From: Mya arenaria
Taxonomy: Eukaryota; Mollusca; Bivalvia; Myida; Myidae
Direction: 5' to 3'
NCBI RefSeq assembly: GCF_026914265.1
Contig: NC_069135.1
Coordinates: 15,926,406-15,990,405, forward strand
Length of the DNA stretch: 64,000 bases
The notes under the pieces were generated by a model, which was given only the letters and a program-made list of their open reading frames with translations, searched no databases and had not been told where the DNA came from. This document shows, one piece after another, positions 13,001-25,400 of this stretch (position 1 is the first letter of the stretch; each line of letters begins with the position of its first letter). The position numbers and the translations under genes were made by a program.

Positions 13001-13894
13001 TGGTACAAGCAGTTCCAGGAAATGACATAGAGCGAGTGTAACTTTGGGGCACAACATTTGACATTCGCGCCTCCCTCGGAAACGAAATATAAGTGGCTTA
13101 AAATGTTGGCAGGGGGGATATCACCCAATCGCAGCCTTGGATTGTTTTTACAATATCTAGTCTGAAACGGTGCATATAATTATAGCAAAATGTTTTTTCT
13201 CTCATATTGACATTAAAAGAAAATTGGGCGATTTAAGTAGTATGGGGGGCAAATCCAGTTGTAAATCCAGCACCCAAATGTTGTTAGTAAATATGAAGTC
13301 AGGATAAATTTCTCAGTAATTGACACAGCAGATTCAGGCTTTATCAATAATAAAATTAAGCTCTTGCATTTTCATTAAATCATTTTCTATTTTTTATTTA
13401 AGTTTTAAAACATTGACGAGATATATACAGCCCGATAAAAGTCAAATGTTCTTACATCGGCCAGAGCGGGGTTCCAAAAAGCAAAATTCTCAATACTGGC
13501 AAAAAGAAGGGTTCGAAAGGTCAGTAAACAACAAGTTTAAAAAAAATCGCCTCACCTGTCCTGAGCCGGGCAGCTGGGAGGAGCCGATGAGTCGGGAGGA
13601 GGACACGAGTTTGTTCCGGAAATAAATCTCCACGCCACTGTGCAGCATTTCCGGCACGTGCGTCACACGACACGTGAACAAGTGCTTGCCCTCGTGGTTA
13701 ACTAGCCTGTGAACAGAAGGCATAAACAGTTAAATATTAATGTCAGAATATGTCTAAAATAGTGGAACCATACTCAGATATTGTCATATCTATGACTTCA
13801 ATGTTTGGATAGTTTTAGAGAAAAATAAATATTGTCTAAAACACAGAAGCCCTCATTTAGGAACTTGAATGTCATGATACTGGTAGCTATAAAA

Positions 13895-13943
<49 letters not shown>

Positions 13944-15655
13944 GCTACCAGTATCAGATTCACAGTTTTAAATCGCAAAATAAATTATTAATGTGTGGAT
14001 GGAATGATGAACAATGATTTCGAGCTTGATCACAACACATGTATTATATACTAACATTTAATTTCGAGGAAATGTGGTCTTAAAGGTACATTGTGGTATT
14101 AAAAACGGTCAATTTAAAGCGTTTTTTTTCCAACGTATCAAAAGTGGTACTGCACAAGGACAACTAAGTGCCATTTTATTCTAAGCCCGGTGAACACTAG
14201 CATTAATGAATATAAGGATTTCTACTACGATAACCATTTTCCTTACTTGTGGTCGGCAGTGTAGCTCGTGTGGCTTCTATCTGTATCAGACTGTCCCCAC
14301 GTCTGTTTGAACGATTTCCCATGCATCGTCTTCTTAATGAACGACTCTTTCCTCAACACTAGGTCACAGAGGACAGGGATCGGCTCATCCACCGCTCCAT
14401 CAAAACCGAGGCTGACTTCCGACTGCCCGTCCCCCGCGCTTAACGTCATTCCTATTGCGAGCGCTCTCTCCGAGGGTAACATACATTCCATTTCATGTTT
14501 CATGTTGATTGTCCCCTCAGCAAGCAACAATTTTGAGCCATAACACCAGAACTTGTTCCTTCGACTGAGGACCACCTTCAGCCCTCTGTGTTGTATGGTG
14601 TTGTACATGAATGATTTTGAAAACGTCCACATATGGGACGAGCTATGTAGCGATACAAGTTCCTCTAGTGTGCCGTCTTTATTAATTTGGGATAGTTCTA
14701 AGTTACACCGTTTGTCCTTCGATGATGGGTTGTGAAGTTCTGCATGTGATAAGTATATTTTGTAGGTCATCACACAACTCTCCTTCAAGTCATTCAGTGT
14801 CATGGGAAGCACGTCTTTTCTTAAATCACTGGGGCGCAACTGTGTTCCAGGTTGAATCAATTCCTCATTAGAAACTTTTTTCCAAAGATCATTGGTTCGT
14901 TCCCTGGCTAAAATAAATCTGTCATTTATTTCTCCGGGTTTTACCTTGACGTTATTGTCTAAAATCTTACCACATATTTTCATCATGTCTGTCGCGTAGG
15001 CAATTGGGTTGCACATATGGGTATACCACAATAGCAGTATGTCGACTGATGGTGTAAGAAATTCGTTAGGCTCGAGTCTCTTAAGACGTAGAAACTGTTT
15101 ATAGCGATTCAACGCGTTCTCGAGGTATTTCTGATCTCGAAAGTGCGGCAGTGCTACCTGATAGCAGAAATACATGTGACTGCTGGCATTGGTCAGCAGG
15201 TCAACGGTGAGCTTTGAAGGTTTGTCCATTTCCACTTGACCAACACTTCGTCTTGGCTTTATATACACTCCGTTTCTGATTATATTAAATCCTTCTTTTG
15301 GATAGGTAGAGTACCATACTTCAATAGCGTTATTCATGTGCGGTATAATTGTTTGCTTATCTGGAAACTGATGGTCCAGCGTCGCATTGAGTAACTTCCG
15401 GCAGTCGCGGCGGTAGGCGAGAGGCTGAAGGAGGTGGAGATACCAGAACCAGGCGACGTCCACGGGAGCCACCAGCGGAACACCGCGGTGGGTGTCTGCC
15501 AGGGGGAGCCACAACTGCTCGTAGCGACGGAGGCCGTGCTGAAGCACCTCGTCCGAGAGCACCTTCTCGAAGTTGTCTACGTGGTCGAGGAAGTTGAGGT
15601 GATCGAGGGCGGCCTTTACTAGGTCCACTGAGAACTCGACGTCCATCCAGTCCAT
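7095..15655 (-). CDS. glycine-rich domain-containing (GRDP/DUF1399) family protein
   Basis: Six coding exons on the minus strand: 15655-14247, 13706-13556, 12017-11906, 10547-10441, 10229-10073 and 8197-7095 (TAG). Every junction is GT-AG with compatible phase; total 3039 nt, 1012 aa. The start (15655) has a strong Kozak context (TTACCATGG) and a plausible 5' UTR acceptor 27 bases upstream. Residues 1-230 carry two repeats of the GRDP signature: VDVAWFWYLHLLQPLAY (65-81) and VDILLLWYTHMCNPIAY (204-220). A C2-like middle region follows, then IRYHAGDWGLCVARW and the SFNADVYSGALRVNPAGN segment typical of the family. The C-terminal 366 residues (exon 6) are Lys/Glu-rich, low-complexity and probably disordered, with a KKKKK run and RKRKKSK near the end. 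GRDP proteins are poorly characterised; plant members are linked to stress and development. The introns hold a 39-bp minisatellite, a MITE and CA/CG microsatellites. Confidence 0.85.
8424..9703. repeat. 39-bp minisatellite, about 33 copies, in intron 5 of the GRDP-like gene
   Basis: Unit: CCTGAACTATATGTACCAAT followed by CAGGGTAATTGGGAGAGCC. The period is a multiple of three and contains no stop in some frames, so long open frames (13-residue repeats such as ITLIGTYSSGALP on the minus strand) arise automatically. Variants AATAGGGAG/AATTGGGAG and CTCTGACC recur in order, indicating block duplications. Confidence 0.95.
10656..10949. mobile_element. MITE with about 20-bp terminal inverted repeats, copy 1
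   Basis: The left end reads CCAGTCAATTGTAACCACGG; the reverse complement of the right end reads CCAGTCAATTGTAAACACGG. The interior is about 290 bp, rich in CCCC/GGGG words (TAGCGGGGACTTTGACTTTT near the left, TATCCCCGGTATACCCC near the right) and non-coding. It sits in intron 3 of the GRDP-like gene. A second copy is at 17889-18160. The transposase family is unknown. Confidence 0.85.
11351..11425. repeat. (CA)n/(CG)n microsatellite
   Basis: Alternating purine-pyrimidine run of CA, CGCA and CG dinucleotides in intron 3 of the GRDP-like gene. Such runs are prone to Z-DNA. Confidence 0.9.
12098..12172. repeat. (CA)n/(CGCA)n microsatellite
   Basis: Second CA/CGCA run, in intron 2 of the GRDP-like gene, with composition like the run at 11351. 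Confidence 0.9.
13875..13956. repeat. (TTA)n microsatellite framed by a perfect 13-bp inverted repeat
   Basis: TGATACTGGTAGC (13875-13887) and its exact reverse complement GCTACCAGTATCA (13944-13956) flank about 15 TAT/ATT units. The transcript of intron 1 of the GRDP-like gene could fold here into a hairpin with the microsatellite as the loop. Confidence 0.85.
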
Positions 15656-15799
15656 GGTAACTAGCGCCTTGCTCAGTGGCTGACGAAATTTGGTTAAAAA
15701 GAATATACTGTGAGTTGGAGCCCAATTTAACAAAACAAATATTGTTATAAGTATGAAGAATGTGGTCGTTAAGACGATCAGTTATCAAGGTTGTGTTTA

Positions 15800-16784
15800 G
15801 TTCGAAAGTTTGGACGAAACTTTAATATGAACGTTTTCATTTTTGTTTTTAAACTACAAGTATTATAATATGGTTATTTAATGCATACAGTATATATTTA
15901 GGCGACCCTATTATATTTGATTCGCATTGAAATGCTATTTATTGGTCCAATGCACATTCATTAGCTCAATAAGTGAGCTTAAACTTAAATCAAAAGTACT
16001 TTTAAAACGGTATACTTACATTTCAACAGAAGGAAGTCCAACCCATAATCTGATAAGAAAATCGCAATAGAAATTTCATTTGTTTTTAACAATCTAATAA
16101 TAACAGAAAACACTGAATAACCGATGTAAACAATGGATCACTACGTGTGTCTATAGATTCCTTCAATCGCTTTAAACATAATCCATTATACTAATACATG
16201 CATGTATAGGTACGGCGTAGACACTCTTATTCAAGTCATTCGTGATTCATACAATGGAACATCGATATATTTTATAAATTGATTGCAAATCTTAATCATA
16301 CATGTTGATGTTCACCAAGTTGGGAAAACATGAATGGGTAAATTATGCCAGACCTCCCCATTAAATGATGTTGACTGCGTATTTATGGGTATAAACTAAG
16401 AACATCATTTTTGTTTACAAAGTTGCCACCGCGACCCGAGTTCTGCAGTATCGTAACAACTCGGCCATCTCCGGCACACTCGAAGTACAACCGAGTAATT
16501 TTCGCGTGGTATTGGTGATTGTAGATAAAGCAGCACAAAAATAACAAATGGGCATTTTCAACATCTCAACAAAAATACAGTTGTTAAATTTAGACCACCT
16601 ATTTTCGATCATGCCCAATAATGTCAATATTTTGTCGATCGACGCATGCATAAATTAAAACTCAATATTACATACCTTTAGCATTCTCACATAGGTTTTT
16701 TTTAACGTTCTAAAGTTCCCCTACTCTGTATCTTTATATTTTTGACATTTGTCCGAAATATTCGTTTGTTGTTTATGTGACGTA
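15800..16784. other. upstream of the GRDP-like gene, nothing recognised
   Basis: AT-rich DNA that should include the promoter and 5' UTR exon(s) of the GRDP-like gene. I could not identify a TATA box, CpG island or exon with confidence. Confidence 0.5.
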
Positions 16785-16905
16785 ATGAAGCCACTATGCG
16801 CGGACAGACCTTGGAAACTGAAGACAGTCTGTTTTCCTTTACAGTGCATGCACACTGTGTGGGAATGGACACCGGATATAGCTCTAAAAGTGATAAGTAA
16901 ACATA
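16785..16905 (-). repeat. dispersed repeat, inverted partner of 19015-19110
   Basis: On the minus strand this reads AGAGCTATATCCGGTGTCCA followed by TTCCCACACAGTG-TGCA. The plus strand at about 19032 reads CGAGCTATATCCGGTGTCCA followed by TTTCCACACAGTGATGCA. Two inverted copies about 2.1 kb apart; not in a gene. Confidence 0.7.
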
Positions 16906-17244
16906 CCAATATGCTGTTGTTTTTCTAGACCAGAGGTAAGATCTTGCTGTGTTAACGATTATCTACCGTATCCACAAATGAAACAAGTGTTTGAACTAAT
17001 AGCTGAATGCTAAATTTGGCCTATGATGTGCTTTATAATGCTTAAAAATTAGCAGACCATGAAAAATGTTACTTTAAATCTGTGATGATCACCTCAAAAC
17101 TCACAGAATTTCGACAAGTATTGTAATCTTAGGAAATATATCGAATAAATAAAGAAAACTGAATCGAAGGAATTTACAAGCATAAGCTAAACTATGTTTA
17201 TTGTAAAAACTGGCAATGTAACTTTTAAACTTTTAAAGATATGC

Positions 17245-17345
17245 CCATACAAATGTTCACGATACTGTACCGGGGATAGCCGTTTTGTGTACTGGGGATA
17301 GTTTCAAAGTTGAGCAATGTGTACTGGGGATAGCATGTAAAAATG
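17245..17345 (+). repeat. short irregular repeats of a CTGGGGATAG word
   Basis: TACCGGGGATAGCC, TACTGGGGATAGTT and TACTGGGGATAGCA occur at 17268, 17291 and 17324. The same word in reverse (GCTATCCCCGGTAC) reappears near 18646 and inside both MITE copies, so these are probably debris of one repeat family. Confidence 0.5.
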
Positions 17346-17888
17346 GACCAAGATGATCGTAACACAAAAACAGTATATATACAATACACATAATATTTAA
17401 TGGCTTCGATATTTCATTCGCCTTTTCTTTAGATTTTGGAGTGCTGGTCCTTGGTATGTCTCTTTATACATTCATATGCCTTTTCAGGTTGCTTTTGTAG
17501 TCAGTTGAATAGGTACATATGCTGCACACAAACTTTTTTCCTCAGTCACAGTTACCGCTGACAAATCCATGGATGCATCCGTCAAATCCATTTTTCAAAT
17601 TATCTGCAAAAGTGAGAGTACAATGTAATGACAAATTATTGAATAAACTTAAGTTATCAATGAGTTTGGAACATGTCCTCCTAAATGAACGTATACATGT
17701 GTATGCATGCTGCTTATATTTCAAGGTTGGTCACAATACTTAGTTTCTCGGTGAAGTGAACGAGCTGAGACCATTTCCTGTTCTAAGTAATAGCAACATC
17801 GATCCAAGCTTAGAAACAGCTTCAAGTGAACAAAATTTGATCACAATATATTATTTATTATTGATGACTTAGTGTGCAAAAACGTTGC

Positions 17889-18160
17889 AAAAATAGCCGG
17901 GACTTTGACTTTCGGTCCAGCCAACCCCGGGTAAAATCCCCGCCCTGCAGGAACAAACTGATGGTTAAACCCCGGCCAAATGCCCCCGCACCCCAGAGAC
18001 TCTACATAAGGCCCAATCTCCGCTACATTTGGCGCTATGACAAAACCACCGCGGTCACCCGGCCCTGCGGGGGCACATGGAAAGTAAAAACACGGCCCTT
18101 TTCCCCGGCTATCCCCGGTATACCCCAGGACCTGGGGGGCCGTGGTTACAATTGACTGGT
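17889..18160. mobile_element. MITE, copy 2 (left terminus lost)
   Basis: Same family as 10656-10949: the shared interior starts at TAGCCGGGGACTTTGACTTT, and the right end CCGTGGTTACAATTGACTGG is the intact terminal inverted repeat. The left terminal repeat is missing, so this copy is truncated. Confidence 0.85.
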
Positions 18161-19014
18161 GCCCGAAGTGTAATGTAAATATTTTTTATATTATACCAAA
18201 TCTTTTATATTACCATTAAATACTTTTAAAGCGCTGTAGGTGTGTTTTATTAAACAAAGCTAATGAAGTTTTCTTGCGACTTTTCTACGTCGTTGTGAAA
18301 ATAGCAAGCCGCACTTACTAGTTGTTTGACGTCACCGGTCAATATTATATTTATGATATGGACAGCTGATGATATAAAACTGAATTTTCATTAGAATGCA
18401 AAGACAAACGGACCGATCATCTTTATTTATATATACAAACAAGGGACACATTTATGTAAGGTATACTATACATATAACAGTAACATTATTGCTCTAATTT
18501 CTAGATATGGACAACATTGGACAATTTTCCCTGAGCTTGCATAGAGTTAAGAAGTCGTAACCATTATCACAGCCTCGTTAATATAAATACATCGCAACTA
18601 TCCTCAGTACAGCTAATAGCTATCCCCTGTTCAGTTATTTATTTGCTTCAGCTATCCCCGGTACATCTTCAGGTCATCAAAAAGGATGAATATCTCCATA
18701 ACAACAAAACATATCGTATTGATATCATACACAATATTAGATGCTGTAATTATAATGAAATCGCTCGATTCAGTTTTTATTCTTATTTTCTATTTGTTGT
18801 TTTATGTTTGAAATCGTACCACATAACTGAACATTTGTGAGCGATCATGCAACTTTCGGCGAGAATTTTGCTATTATACAAAAGAGGAGACACATTTCCA
18901 TTATAGTCGTGTATTGCACAGGATTGATCTATTCGAAGCTCTTCGAATTTGATAAATATCACTATAAAATAAAATAATAGTAACAAAAAACTTACCATGT
19001 GTCAGAATCAAATG
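18161..19014. other. intergenic, nothing recognised
   Basis: AT-rich DNA without coding signal, except for a GCTATCCCCGG word near 18646 that relates to the nearby MITE. Confidence 0.5.
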
Positions 19015-19110
19015 CTTATTGATTGATCATTTTTCGAGCTATATCCGGTGTCCATTTCCACACAGTGATGCACGGTGTTGAGAATGATTCTTTCTACTTG
19101 TGCTCGGACT
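19015..19110 (+). repeat. dispersed repeat, inverted partner of 16785-16905
   Basis: See the entry at 16785: about 60 bases of clear similarity centred on AGCTATATCCGGTGTCCATT, in the opposite orientation. Confidence 0.7.
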
Positions 19111-20397
19111 TCTCCCCATGTAGATCACAATATATTTTATCATTCATCATTTTTTTCAAGCTGACCCAGTCACTGAGTCTTAGATGGCACTATCGGTCAG
19201 CGATGGTGAAAGGAGGGTTATAAGTACAGTGTCATCACCCCTGACATGTGCTGCCACCTATGTATCTCATAAGTTCAAGGTTTGCAGTGTATTGTTTGTG
19301 TGATACTTCCCTTGGTAAAACGAAGAACATGAATCACCGAAAATTTCGGTAAAAATTAAGTCAGTACGTGTCTATCTGAAGATATTTGCGTTACTGTAAT
19401 AAACTCAAGACTTCGAGCCGTCGGTTATTTTAGGATTGAACGTTGTTTGTATTTTATAAATGTCTCTGGGTTCATCAAAATACAATACAGAAAGATAACT
19501 CTTTCAAAAAATGACCGTACTATGAATTTGGCGGTTTAAACTTTATTTATCGAGAAAAAGGCCGAGGCGCCCCGAATGGCAGCGGTTATGTCAATGATGT
19601 TATTTGTTTTTATCGGCATCGCATACTTTGTCTGAATTGGTCGCAATCATAAACGTATTTTTAAGTGAGTGCCGTGGTATTCCGATGAAGTTGCGTTTGC
19701 ATTTAAACATAATATGAAGCGCAACAGAAGTGTAAGCAGGCAAGAAACCTAATTGCGCAGAAAAAATACCATGATAGTTAATTTCACTCCATTAGTTCTT
19801 AACGATGATAATTATTAAGACTATTTATGTTGCAAATTCTTCAATATTTATAGGGGATTGGATTAAAGAAATGAGAGTACCATTTCTGAAAAAGTCCGTA
19901 TTTTAACGTGACCTTTATGGTCGTGAAAAGGTGAAATGGGGTGAAAAGAAGGGATTGTGATCAATTAGCCGTGCACCGTTTCTTGACATTAAAACTACCC
20001 ATGAAAAAATACTATTCTTTTGTACGTACAAGAAGTTTATATTCATAGTGCTGCTTATAGAAAAATCAACAGTGGGTAATAACATCAAAAAGGCATGGAA
20101 AGAGGCGTTATTATAAATAAATCAGTTTAATTATAACCACATCGTTTTTCAAACGAACTATCATAAATAGCATCGCAAAGATATACGTAGTGATTTTCGC
20201 AGTGTAGAAATAGTAAATCAATTTTAGTCGTGTGGTGTCAAGTCTTTTTGCAATTTCTCAGTAATTGAACATGAAAAACATTTCTATTCGTTCAGTATGA
20301 ATTTACAGTAGTCAGCGACTGATTTGAATATCAAGTTCTCAAAGGGTGTTCTTATACGAGGGTTATTCGAAGTTAATTTTGCATTCAACAATGCAAT
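19111..20397. other. intergenic, nothing recognised
   Basis: No coding exon, RNA gene or clear repeat was seen. Confidence 0.5.
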
Positions 20398-20640
20398 GGA
20401 CATGTTTTTCTTACAAGGATAGGAGCAAGATGACTTCCTAATATTATTGATTCCATGCATGTCGCTGTTTCCCAAATGATTCGAGAAAAAACATGACATT
20501 TTATATGGGTAGTATGATCAGTGGGCTTCGAAAGTTAAAAAAATCCTAGCAAACAACACGACCACATAATGGCAATACATCTTCTGTCCGTAGGAAATCT
20601 CTTATCTGTAGTGTATTTTAATTCAGTTTGCTAAAAAAGC
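20398..20640 (-). repeat. dispersed repeat, inverted partner of 28090-28360
   Basis: The reverse complement contains ACACTACAGATAAGAGATTT, then ATGTCATGTTTTTTCTCGAA, then TATCCTTGTAAGAAAAAC. The plus strand at 28110-28345 has ACACTACAGATAAGAGATTT, ATGTCATGTATTCCCGAATG and TATCCTTGTAAAAACCTG in the same order and spacing. The pair encloses the G/T-rich minisatellite block. Confidence 0.8.
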
Positions 20641-21187
20641 GTTGAAGATCGATATTGAGTTTTTTTTCAAAAATATAATTTTGTAATGCTGTATGATGTG
20701 ATAGACTTGTCAGATTTTGCTGGTTGTGCGATGATATATAATTGTTTGTTTTTTTCAATAATTTTCCTCCACAATTTTTCACTTCGACACTAAATCTGTA
20801 CCCTTGATGTTCGCATATTAATACATGTTAAGTAATTTTCTTAATGAAACATTCCGACCCGTTCGCATGATTATTGTTTTTAAAATCTATATCAATGACG
20901 GTAAAGTTGGGATGTACATCAAGTTGGAAGTTGGTAGGTGGGGTTCCGAATATTCAACTACCCACTAGAGTAGTTAGTAGTAGTAAGATAATGTTGTTGA
21001 TATTTAGCAATGCGATCATTTCCAGAAAAGTTTTGTCTGGACAACATGCTTTTTGGTATGTAGTTTATATATATATATATGTAACTATTTCACGGAACAA
21101 TGTATTTATATCCACAGTGTTGTTCGGCGCTCTCTGCTCCTTAAGGATCTGTCATCTATGTATAACTTTTCTCAAACCCCATCTTCA
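20641..21187. other. spacer before the 27-bp array, nothing recognised
   Basis: AT-rich, with a short (TA)n run near 21070. No gene was seen. Confidence 0.5.
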
Positions 21188-22445
21188 AATCAGTGACATG
21201 GGCCACATGCGTGTTACATGACATGGTATATATGTTATGTGTAGTGGGATATGTGTACGTGTTATGTGACATGGTATATGTATACATGTTACATGACGTG
21301 GGATATGCATCCGTGTTACGTGATGTTGGATATGTATACGTGTTACGTGATGATGGATTTGTATACGTGTTACGTGATGATGGATATGTATACATGTTAC
21401 GTGATGATGGATATGTATACATGTTACGTGATGTTGGATATGTATACGTGTTACGTGATGTTGGATATGTATACGTGTTACGTGATGATGGATATGTATA
21501 CGTGTTACGTGATGTTGGATATGTATACGTGTTACGTGATGATGGATATGTATACGTGTTACGTGATGATGGATATGTATACGTGTTACGTGATGTTGGA
21601 AATGTATACGTGTTACGTGACATGGTATATGTGTACGTGTTACGTGATGTTGGATATGTATACGTGTTACGTGACATGGTATATGTACACATGTATACGT
21701 GTTACGTGATATGGGATATGTATAAGTGTTACATGACGTGGTATATGTATACGTAATACGTGACATGGGCTACATACGTGTTAGGTGATGTGGGATATGT
21801 ATACGTGTTAGGTGATGTGTGATATGTGTACGTGTTAGGTGATGTGGGATATGTGTACTTGTTAGGTGATGTGGGATATGTGTACGTGTTAGGTGATGTG
21901 GGATATGTATACGTGTTACGTGATGTGGGATGTGTATACGTGTAACGTAACGTGTGATATATATACGTGTAACGTGACGTTATATATGAATAGTGTTACA
22001 TGACATGGTATATGTATACGTAATACGTGACATGGGCTACATGCGTGTAAGGTGATGTGGGATATGTATACGTGTTACGTGACGGGGGATTTGTATACGT
22101 GTTATGTGACGTGGGATATGTAAACGTGTTACGTGACGTGGGATATGTAAACGTGTTACGTGAGGTGGGATATGTTTACGTGTGTTACGTGACATGGGCT
22201 ACATGCGTGTAACGTGAGGTGGGATATGTATACGTGTTACGTGACGGGGGATTTGTATACGTGTTATGTGACGTGGGATATGTAAACGTGTTACGTGACG
22301 TGGGATATGTAAACGTGTTACGTGAGGTGGGATATGTTTACGTGTGTTACGTGACATGGGCTACATGCGTGTAACGTGAGGTGGGATATGTATACGTGTT
22401 ACGTGACGTGGGATATGTAAACGTGTTACGTGACGTTTGCAACAT
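21188..22445. repeat. 27-bp minisatellite, about 46 copies, with a 162-bp higher-order unit at the right
   Basis: Unit: TATACGTGTTACGTGATG followed by TTGGATATG. Each unit has two ACGTG words, and many read TGACGTGG. At the right end the variant 'catgggctacatgcgtgtaa' recurs near 22034, 22195 and 22357, i.e. every 161-162 bp = six units, so a higher-order repeat has formed. All frames stay open because 27 is a multiple of three. Confidence 0.95.
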
Positions 22446-25400
22446 ACTAGTTAGGATATGTTGGCTTCATGAGTCTTGGGTTATGTGTTTTTAGAAGTGT
22501 TTATGGATGCTAGTTACATACGTGTTGGGTTCTGAATGTAACAGAAGTGTTGTGTTATGTGGGTTACATGAGTGCTGGGTTATGTAGGTTTACAGAAGTG
22601 TTTGTTTGTGTGCGTTACAGGAGTGTTGGGTAATAAGGGTTACAGGAGTGTTGGGTAATGTGGGTTACAGGAGTGTTGGGTAATGTGGGTAACTGAAGTG
22701 TTTGTTTATGTGCGTTGCAGGAGTGTTGGGTTATGTGGGTTACAGGAGTGTTGGGTTATGTAGGTTTACAGAAGTGTTTGTTTGTGTGCGTTACAGGCGT
22801 GTTGGGTAATAAGGGTTACAGGAGTGTTGGGTAATAAGGGTTACAGGAGTGTTGGGTAATGTGGATTACAGGAGTGTTGGGTAATGTGGGTAACTGAAGT
22901 GTTTGTTTATGTGCGTTGCAGGAGTGTTGGGTTATATGGGTTACAGGAGTGTTGGGTTATGTAGGTTTACAGAAGTGTTTGTTTGTGTGCGTTACAGGCG
23001 TGTTGGGTAATAAGGGTTACAGGAGTGTTGGATAATGTGGGTTACAGGAGTGTTGGGTAATGTGGGTTGCAGGAGTGTTAGGTTATGTAGGTTTACAGAA
23101 GTGTTTGTTTGTGTGCGTTACAGGAGTGTTGGGTAATAAGGGTTACAGGAGTGTTGGGTAATGTGGGTTACAGGAGTGTTGGGTAATGTGGGTTGCAGGA
23201 GTGTTGGGTTATGTAGGTAACAGAAGTGCTGGGTTATGTAGGTAACAGAAGTGTTTGTTTGTGTGCGTTACATGAGTGTTGGGTAAAGTGGGTTACAGGA
23301 GTGTTGGGTAATGTGGGTTGCAGGAGTGTTGGGTAATGTAGGTAACAGGAGTGTTGGGTTATGTAGGTAACAGAAGTGTTGGGTTATGTAGGTAACAGAA
23401 GTGTTGGGTTATGTGGGTTACAGGAGTGTTCGGTTATGTGGGTTTCAGGCGTGTTGGGTTGTGTGGGTTACAGGAGTGTTGGGTAATGCGGGTTACAGGA
23501 GTGTTGGGTAATGTGCGTTACAGGAGTGTTGGGTTATGTAGGTAACAGAAATGTTGGGTTATGTAGGTAACAGAAGTGTTGGGTTATGTGGGTTACAGGA
23601 GTGTTTGTTTGTGTGCGATACAGGAGTGTTGGGTTATGTGCGTTACAGAAGTGTTGGGTAATGTGGGTTACTGGAATGTTGGGTAATGTGGGCTACTGGA
23701 GTGTTAGGTAATGCGGGTCGCAGGCGTGTTGGGTTGTGTGGGTTGCAGGAGTGTTGGGTAATGCGGGTTGCAGGCGTATTGGGTTGTGTGGGTTACAGGA
23801 GTGTTGGGTAATGCGGGTTACATGCGTGTTGGGTTGTGTGGGTTACAGGAGTGTTGGGTTATGTAGGTAACAGAAGTGTTGGGTTATGTGGGTTACAGGA
23901 GTGTTTGTTTGTGTGCGATACAGGAGTGTTGGGTTATGTGCGTTACAAGAGTGTTGGTTATGTGCGTTACAGAAATGTTGGGTTATGTGCGTTACAGGAG
24001 TGTTGGGTAATGTGGGTTACAGGAGTGTTGGGTAATGTAGGTAACAGAAGTGTTTGTTTGTGTGCGATACATGAGTGTTGGTCTGTGTGCGATACAGGAG
24101 TGTTGGGTAATGTGGGTTACAGGAGTGTTGGGTAATGTGGATTACAGGAGTGTTGGGTAATGTAGGTAACAGAAGTGTTTGTTTGTGTGCAATACAGGAG
24201 TGTTGGGTTGTGTGCGATACAGGAGTGTTGGGTTATGTGCGTTACAGGAGGGTTGGGTTATGTGCGTTACAAGAGTGTTGGGTAATGTGGGTTACAGGAG
24301 TGTTGGGTAATGTGGGTTACAGGAGTGTTGGGTAATGTGGGTAACAGGAGTGTTGGGTTATGTGGGTTACAGGAGTGTTGGGTTATGTGCGTTACAGGAG
24401 TGTTGGGTAATGTGGGTTACAGGAGTGTTGGGTAATGTGGGTTACAGGAGTGTTGGGTAATGTGGGTTACAGGAGTGTTGGGTTATGTGCGTTACAGGAG
24501 TGTTGGGTTATGTGGGTTACAGGAGTGTTGGGTTATGTGCGTTACAGGAGTGTTGGGTTATGTGGGTTACAGGAGTGTTGGGTAATTTGGGTTACAGGAG
24601 TGTTGGGTAATGTGGGTTACAGGAGTGTTGGGTAATGTGGGTTACAGGAGTGTTGGGTTATGTTCGTTACAGGAGTGTTGGGTAATGTGGGTTACAGGAG
24701 TGTTGGGTTATGTTCGTTACAGGAGTGTTGGGTAATGTGGTCTACAGGAGTGTTGGATAATGTGGGTTAAAGGAGTGTTGGGTAATGTGGGTTACAGGAG
24801 TGTTGGGTTATGTGCGTTACAGGAGTGTTGGGTAATGTGGGTTACAGGAGTGTTGGGTAATGTGGGTTACATGAGTGTTGGGTAATGTGGGTTACAGGCG
24901 TGTTGGGCTATGTGCGTTACAGGAGTGTTGGGTAATGTGGGTTACAGGAGTGTTGGATAATGTGGGTTACAGGAGTGTTGGGTAATATGGGTTACAGGAG
25001 TGTTGGATAATGTGGGTTTCAGGAGTGTTGGGTAATGTGGGTTGCAGGAGTGTTGGGTATTGTGGGTTACTGGAGTGTTGGGCAATGCGGGTTACTGTAG
25101 TGTTTGGTAATGTGGGTTACAGGAGTGTTGGGTTATGCGCGTTACAGGAGTGTTGGGTAATGTGGGTTACAGGAGTGTTGGGTTATGTGCGTTACAGGAG
25201 TGTTGGGTTATGTGCGTTACAGGAGTGTTGGGTTATGTGCGTTACAGGAGTGTTGGGTTATGTGCGTTACAGGAGTGTTGGGTTATGTGTGCTACAGGAG
25301 TGTTGGGTTGTGTACGTTACAGGAGTGTTGGGTTATGTTGGTTAGAGGAGTGTTGGGTTATGTGCGTTACAGGAGTGTTGGGTTATGTGCGTTACATGAG

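Noticed and set aside
21156-21766. Several overlapping 150-190-residue open frames on both strands
   Set aside because: All lie in the 27-bp array; a period divisible by three keeps frames open in both directions. No splice or start context.
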